DNA of 43,983 nucleotides. Source: Streptomyces palmae. GTDB lineage: Bacteria; Actinomycetota; Actinomycetes; Streptomycetales; Streptomycetaceae. A program made the position numbers and the translations under genes. Below are positions 39,664-43,983 of the stretch, one piece after another. The notes beneath the pieces are model-generated. The model had not been told where the DNA came from. It did not search any database and was given only the letters and a program-made list of their open reading frames with translations. Each line of letters starts with the position of its first letter. The first letter of the stretch is position 1. The DNA is taken from assembly GCF_004684805.1 (NCBI RefSeq), contig NZ_SRID01000014.1, positions 1 to 43,983 of the forward strand, read 5' to 3'.

Positions 39664-41367
39664 ATGGCCACTCCCGCAGACCTGGTCTTCCTCAACGGGT
39701 CCGTACTCACCGTCGATCCGGCCTTCACCGTCGCCTCCGCGGCGGCCGTGACCGGCGGGGTGATCAGCGCCGTCGGCGACCACGAGGCTGTCGCGTCGCA
39801 CATCGGTCCCGACACCCGGGTCGTCGACCTCGGCGGCAGGACCCTGCTTCCCGGCATCAACGACTCGCACCTGCACGGCTGCGCGTTCGGCATCGGCATG
39901 CCGCCGCTGTCGCTCGCCGTCGGCTCCCCGGCGGTGCGCTCCCTGGCCGACGTGGCCGAGGCCGTGCGGGAGGCGGCTGAGCGGACCCCGGCGGGGGAGT
40001 GGATCACCGGGCACGGCTGGGACCCCGGCTACCTGGAGGAGTGCGTCGCCGACCCCTCCCGGCTGCCCACCCGCCACGACCTGGACGCGGTCAGCCCGGA
40101 CCACCCGGTGCTGCTGTACTCCTTCTCCGGCCACGCGACCTGGGTCAACTCCGCCGCCCTGGAGCTGACCGGGGTCGGCCGGGACGCGGTGGCCGAGTAC
40201 GGCTCCCTCATCGTCACCGACGCCGACGGAGAGCCCACCGGCATCCTCCACGAGGCTGCCCAGGACCTGGTCCACCGGGCGCTGCCGGCGCTCGACCCGG
40301 CGGTGCGGGCCACAGCGATCAAGGCGACCCTGGGCGCCCTCGCCGCCCTCGGCATCACCAGCTACACCGAGCCGGGGCTCGGCCCCGGCGGCGACGCACT
40401 GATGCGCGGCGCGATGGCCCACAGCACCCTGGACGTCTACCGGCGGCTGCTCGCCGACGGGGAGCTGACCGCGCGGGTCAGCGTGCTGCTGCTGCCGAGC
40501 GGGATGGGGGGCACCGCCGAGGAGTTCATCGAGGCCCTGGACGGGCTCGGCACCGTCACGACCGCCGACCCGCGACTGCTCAACGTCGTCGGGGTCAAGG
40601 TCTTCGCCGATGGCGTCGTGCCGAACAAGACCGCCTGGATGCACGAGCCGTACGTCGGCGGCGGCTGCGGATCCCTGTGCGTCGGCAGCGGCAGCGACGA
40701 TGAGCGGGTCGCCGAGGTCCGGCGGATGATCCGGCACGCGCATGCCGCCGGCTACCAGCTCGGCGTCCACGTCACCGGGGACCGCGGCATCGACGCCGTC
40801 ACCGAGGCCTTCGCCGAAGCGGCCACCGAGCACCCCCGGACCGACCCCCGCCACTACGTCATCCACGGAGACTTCCTCAGCGCCCGCAGCATGAAGACGC
40901 TCGCCTCGCACGGCTTCGGCGTCAACATGAACCCCACGATCAAATGGGTCGTGGCGGACCTGGAGGAGGAGTTCGTCGGGGCCGAGCGGGCGGCGTACGC
41001 CTGGCCGTACCGCGACGCCATCGACGCCGGAGTGACCGTGGCCAGCGGCTCGGACGCCCCGGTGACCTTCCCCGACTGGCGCCAGGGGGTCGCCACCATG
41101 CTGCTGCGCGAGTCCAAGGCGAGCGGCCGGGTCAGCGGGCCGGACCAGCGCATCCAGCTGGCCGAGGCGCTCCGCACCTACACGGTCAACGCCGCCTGGC
41201 AGGACTTCGCCGAGGAGTGGAAGGGCTCGCTGGAGGTCGGCAAGGTCGCCGACCTGTGTGTGCTCGAGGGGGACCTGCTCACCGCCGCCCCGTCCGACAT
41301 CCCGAACATGCCGGTGGTCCTCACCGCGGTCGGCGGGCGGATCGTGCACGACCTGCTGAAGGACTGA
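39664..41367 (+). CDS. Amidohydrolase, YtcJ-like
   Basis: This 567-residue metal-dependent hydrolase of the amidohydrolase superfamily has the N-terminal metal pair His69 and His71 (DSHLHG). The beta-barrel metal ligands are seen around VKVFADGVV, GVHVTGDRGID and VIHGDFLS, and the last Asp in VASGSDAPVTF. Length and order fit the YtcJ type (N-acyl/imide hydrolase-like), whose natural substrates are mostly unknown. It lacks a signal peptide. The ATG is preceded by GAAAGGA. The LuxR-type gene starts 28 bp after the stop, so the two are probably one transcript. No transporter gene is adjacent to hint at the substrate. Confidence 0.92.
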   Translation: MATPADLVFLNGSVLTVDPAFTVASAAAVTGGVISAVGDHEAVASHIGPDTRVVDLGGRTLLPGINDSHLHGCAFGIGMPPLSLAVGSPAVRSLADVAEAVREAAERTPAGEWITGHGWDPGYLEECVADPSRLPTRHDLDAVSPDHPVLLYSFSGHATWVNSAALELTGVGRDAVAEYGSLIVTDADGEPTGILHEAAQDLVHRALPALDPAVRATAIKATLGALAALGITSYTEPGLGPGGDALMRGAMAHSTLDVYRRLLADGELTARVSVLLLPSGMGGTAEEFIEALDGLGTVTTADPRLLNVVGVKVFADGVVPNKTAWMHEPYVGGGCGSLCVGSGSDDERVAEVRRMIRHAHAAGYQLGVHVTGDRGIDAVTEAFAEAATEHPRTDPRHYVIHGDFLSARSMKTLASHGFGVNMNPTIKWVVADLEEEFVGAERAAYAWPYRDAIDAGVTVASGSDAPVTFPDWRQGVATMLLRESKASGRVSGPDQRIQLAEALRTYTVNAAWQDFAEEWKGSLEVGKVADLCVLEGDLLTAAPSDIPNMPVVLTAVGGRIVHDLLKD

Positions 41368-41395
41368 CCAGCCTTCATGCGATGATCGTACTGAG

Positions 41396-42394
41396 ATGGT
41401 GGCGAAGCGGAGCTCAGTACAGGTGCTCGGCGCGGCCTTGCGGGTACGCGAGGCCGCGCGGCACGCCGTCCGCGGCGAAGCGGACGCCGCGGCCGTACTC
41501 ACGGCACTGTCCGAGGTCATCGACTACGACCATGCCTCGCTGTCGCGCTGGGACCCACTGCTCCGCCGCCACCTCACGCTGACGGGCAGCTACCCGCCCG
41601 AGGTCACCGCGTACATCGAGACCCGGCTGTACGACGACCCGATGTTCGCGCTGATCCGCCACTCGGCGGACGCCGCGCGCTGGCTCCGCGACGTGCCGGG
41701 CCCCCTGCGGCGGATATCGCCCGGCTTCCGCGAGGTGCTGGAGCCGAAGGGCATCACGGACGGGGTGGCGCAGTGCCTGTTCACCCCCGACGGCCGGTAC
41801 GTCGGCGTGCTCAACGTCAGCACCACACGGGTGCGCGGCCGGCGCGACCCCGCCCGGGCCGCCCTGCCGCTGCTGGCCGACTGCCTGGCGGCGGTCGCCG
41901 ACCGGCCGTGCCCGCCCCCGGCCGCCGCACCCGGTACCGCGGCGCCAGGAGGCGGAGAGGGGGTGGGCGTCGTGCTGTTCCCGGCGCGGCGGGCCGAGCC
42001 GGTGCCGCTGGAGGGACGCGTGCCACCGGAGCTGGCCGACGCCGACTCACCGCTGGCCGCCGTCGTCCGGCGGGCCGGTGCCGAGCGCCCGCTGCCCGCC
42101 ACCTTGCTGGTGCCCCACGGGCCGCGACTGCTGGAACTCCGGCTGACCCGCCAGGGCGCCGAGACCGTCGTGGTGTGCCGTCCCGTCGCCCGCCCCGGCG
42201 GGCTCTCCCCGCGCGAACTCCAGGTACTGGCCGAGCTGACCCTCGGGCGGACCAACCAGGAGATCGCCACCCGGCTGTTCGTCACCCCGCGCACGGTCGC
42301 CACCCATGTGGAACACATCCTGGGCAAGCTCGGCCTCCACAACCGCGCCGCCGCCGCCGCACGCGCCGCCGCCTGGGGGCTGGAGCCGCTGTAG
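41396..42394 (+). CDS. LuxR family transcriptional regulator
   Basis: This 332-residue regulator has an N-terminal GAF-like sensing region (about 10-170, YDHASLSRWDPLLRRHLTL, GVAQCLFTPDGRYVGVLNVS) and a C-terminal LuxR-type helix-turn-helix (about 265-330, LSPRELQVLAELTLGRTNQE, then VATHVEHILGKLGL). No receiver domain is present, so it should respond to a small ligand rather than to a kinase. A flexible Pro/Ala/Gly linker joins the two. It follows the amidohydrolase gene by 28 bp and may control it through the upstream inverted repeat. The ribosome site is weak. Confidence 0.92.
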   Translation: MVAKRSSVQVLGAALRVREAARHAVRGEADAAAVLTALSEVIDYDHASLSRWDPLLRRHLTLTGSYPPEVTAYIETRLYDDPMFALIRHSADAARWLRDVPGPLRRISPGFREVLEPKGITDGVAQCLFTPDGRYVGVLNVSTTRVRGRRDPARAALPLLADCLAAVADRPCPPPAAAPGTAAPGGGEGVGVVLFPARRAEPVPLEGRVPPELADADSPLAAVVRRAGAERPLPATLLVPHGPRLLELRLTRQGAETVVVCRPVARPGGLSPRELQVLAELTLGRTNQEIATRLFVTPRTVATHVEHILGKLGLHNRAAAAARAAAWGLEPL

Positions 42395-42398
42395 CCGG

Positions 42399-42415
42399 GC
42401 CCGGACACCCCGGGC
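42399..42415 (+). terminator. Possible terminator after the LuxR gene
   Basis: GCCCGG and CCGGGC form a 6-bp stem with an ACACC loop, starting five bases after the LuxR-gene stop. The stem is short and no T tract follows. The remaining 140 bp to the convergent helicase gene hold no other feature. Confidence 0.35.
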
Positions 42416-42555
42416 AGCACGGTGGTGGGCCCACCGGCGGGCCGGACCCGCCCGAAGGCGGCAGCCGGGAGGGGATGGCGACCCCGGCGGGCCGGTCCCC
42501 GGCCGCCCGGCGCGAGCGGGGACTTCCGACCAGGTGCCCGCCGGGAGCCGGGGGA

Positions 42556-43983
42556 CTACAGGGCACCCACCTCGGTGACGCGGATGACCGCACGGCCCTC
42601 CTCGTCCGAGGCCGCCAGGTCCACCTCCGCCGAAATGCCCCAGTCGTGGTCGCCGTTCGGGTCGGCGAAGGTCTGCCGCACCCGCCACAACCCGTGCTGC
42701 GGCTGCTCCTCGATGCTCAGCAGCTTGGGCCCGCGGGCGTCCGGACCGGTACCCAGGTCCTCGTACTCCTCCCAGTAGGCGTCCATCGCCTCGCCCCAGC
42801 GCTCCTCGTCCCAGCCCGACTCCCCGTCCAGCTCGCCGAGCTCGGCCACCTTGTCCAAGGCGGCCAGCTCCACCCGGCGGAACATCGCGTTGCGCACCAG
42901 CACCCGGAACGCCCGGGCGTTCGCGGTCACCGGCTTGACCTGGTCGGCCCGCTCCTGTGCCTCCTCCGGCGACTCCTCGCCGGGGTTGGCCAGCTGCTCC
43001 CACTCGTCCAGCAGGCTGGAGTCCACCTGCCGCACCATCTCACCCAGCCAGGCGATCAGGTCCTCGAAGTCCTCCGACTTCAGGTCGTCCGGGACGTTGT
43101 GGTCCAGTGCCTTGAACGCACTGGCCAGATAGCGCAGCACGATGCCCTCGGTGCGGGCCAGGTCGTAGAACGAGGTGAACTCGGTGAAGGTCATGGCCCG
43201 CTCGTACATGTCGCGGATGACCGACTTGGGGGAGAGCGGGTGGTCGCCCACCCACGGGTGGCTCTTGCGGTACAGCCCGTACGCGTGGAACAGCAGCTCC
43301 TCCAGCGGCTTGGGGTACGAGACCTCCTGGAGCCGCTCCATCCGCTCCTCGTACTCGACGCCGTCCGCCTTCATGGCGGCCACCGCCTCGCCGCGCGCCT
43401 TGTTCTGCTGCGCCGCCAGGATCTGCCGCGGGTCGTCCAGCGTCGACTCCACCACCGAGACCATGTCCAGCGCGTACGAGGGGGACTCCGGGTCCAGCAG
43501 CTCGAACGCGGCCAGCGCGAAGGTGGACAGCGGCTGGTTCAGCGCGAAGTCCTGCTGCAGATCCACGGTCAGCCGGACGATCCGGCCCTCCGCGTCCGGT
43601 GTCTCCAACTGCTCCACGATCCCGCCGTCCAGCAGCGAGCGGTAGATGGCGATGGCCCGGCGGATGTGCCGCAGCTGGTTCCGGCGCGGCTCGTGGTTGT
43701 CCTCCAGCAGCCGCCGCATCGCCTCGAAGGCGTTCCCCGGCCGGGCGATCACCGACAGCAGCATGGCGTGGGTGACCCGGAACCGCGAGGTCAGCGGCTC
43801 CGGTTCGGAGGCGATCAGCTTCTCGAAGGTGTTCTGGCCCCAGCTGACGAAGCCCTCGGGGGCCTTCTTGCGGACCACCTTGCGGCGCTTCTTGGGATCG
43901 TCTCCCGCCTTGGCCAGCGCCTTCTCGTTCTCGATGACATGCTCGGGCGCCTGGGCCACCACGAAGCCGGCGGTGTCGAACCC
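42556..43983 (-). CDS. DEAD/DEAH box helicase with DUF3516, C-terminal part
   Basis: Only the last 475 residues are in the window; the gene begins beyond position 43983. The frame enters as GFDTAGFVVAQAPEH, a stretch conserved at the end of the helicase core of these actinobacterial RNA/DNA helicases. It continues with the DUF3516 region (WGQNTFEKLIASEPEPLTSR, then FRVTHAMLLSVIARPG, and later YPKPLEELLFHAYGLYRKSH), and closes with a small strand-rich end ending EGRAVIRVTEVGAL. It is probably a HelY/Ski2-like helicase with a housekeeping role in RNA metabolism. It is convergent with the LuxR gene and unrelated to the neighbouring accessory region. Confidence 0.93.
   Translation of the reverse strand, partial: GFDTAGFVVAQAPEHVIENEKALAKAGDDPKKRRKVVRKKAPEGFVSWGQNTFEKLIASEPEPLTSRFRVTHAMLLSVIARPGNAFEAMRRLLEDNHEPRRNQLRHIRRAIAIYRSLLDGGIVEQLETPDAEGRIVRLTVDLQQDFALNQPLSTFALAAFELLDPESPSYALDMVSVVESTLDDPRQILAAQQNKARGEAVAAMKADGVEYEERMERLQEVSYPKPLEELLFHAYGLYRKSHPWVGDHPLSPKSVIRDMYERAMTFTEFTSFYDLARTEGIVLRYLASAFKALDHNVPDDLKSEDFEDLIAWLGEMVRQVDSSLLDEWEQLANPGEESPEEAQERADQVKPVTANARAFRVLVRNAMFRRVELAALDKVAELGELDGESGWDEERWGEAMDAYWEEYEDLGTGPDARGPKLLSIEEQPQHGLWRVRQTFADPNGDHDWGISAEVDLAASDEEGRAVIRVTEVGAL

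Noticed and set aside
34960..41520. Minus-strand open frame of over 2000 codons opposite the protease-TPR and amidohydrolase genes
   Set aside because: It is a product of extreme GC content at third codon positions. It crosses two well-supported plus-strand genes, has no family signature and no ribosome site. Similar long minus- or plus-strand frames opposite real genes (for example 20119-23259, 23166-25874, 30714-33050, 9758-11998) were rejected for the same reason.

Overview
The window looks like part of a Streptomyces (or closely related actinomycete) chromosome. Base composition is very GC-rich, GTG starts and 1-4 bp stop/start overlaps are common, and the gene families are typical of the genus: PadR and MmyB-type regulators, a lone roadblock/LC7 protein, a secreted GH18 chitinase, an Mrp-type antiporter and a LuxR regulator. 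No tRNA, rRNA, CRISPR array or insertion sequence is evident. The right edge cuts a DEAD/DEAH helicase gene.

Positions 1-6.9 kb hold an accessory metabolic region. It contains a hypothetical protein, a PadR repressor divergent from an alpha/beta hydrolase with a perfect palindrome between them, a frameshifted pseudogene, and an MmyB-type regulator divergent from an SDR-SDR-aldo/keto reductase run, again with a palindrome in the shared promoter region. Positions 6.9-17 kb hold a solitary roadblock protein, a chitinase with chitinase-type operator repeats, and a seven-gene Mrp/Mbh-like cation antiporter operon (E-F-G-DUF4040-B-C-D order, no NuoL-like MrpA core). These are followed by a HemK2-like methyltransferase, a CDGSH iron-sulfur protein with a hexapeptide repeat tail, and an iron-containing redox enzyme. 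Positions 17-20 kb hold a large multidomain protein that looks like fused immunity modules, plus a small hypothetical gene.

The main interest is 20.1-39.4 kb, a large multi-protein NTP-dependent system. An eight-gene, mostly translationally coupled operon (20149-33557) encodes a zinc-ribbon protein with a degenerate vWA, a TRAFAC-like GTPase, a GAP1-like GTPase-associated protein, a compact Hsp70/actin-fold ATPase, a secreted and membrane-anchored vWA protein with an intact MIDAS, an NrdG-like radical SAM activase, a coiled-coil protein, and a double CbxX/CfxQ-type AAA+ protein with a degenerate third module at its N terminus. A convergent coiled-coil gene overlaps the end of this operon. Divergent from that gene is a two-gene unit encoding a Trypco1-like protein and a 1471-residue protein with trypsin-like protease, P-loop NTPase and TPR regions. 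From memory, several of these families (GTPase-associated protein 1, double-GTPase, trypsin-co-occurring domain) were defined in comparative genomics of bacterial NTP-dependent conflict systems. A role in sensing invasion or stress, with proteolysis as output, is an inference. The radical SAM subunit with no visible glycyl-radical partner is the least explained part.

Positions 39.5-44 kb hold a YtcJ-like amidohydrolase with a LuxR-type regulator just downstream and a strong inverted repeat upstream, then the C-terminal part of a DUF3516-type DEAD/DEAH helicase on the minus strand. All function calls come from reading the translated sequence by eye; no database search was run.
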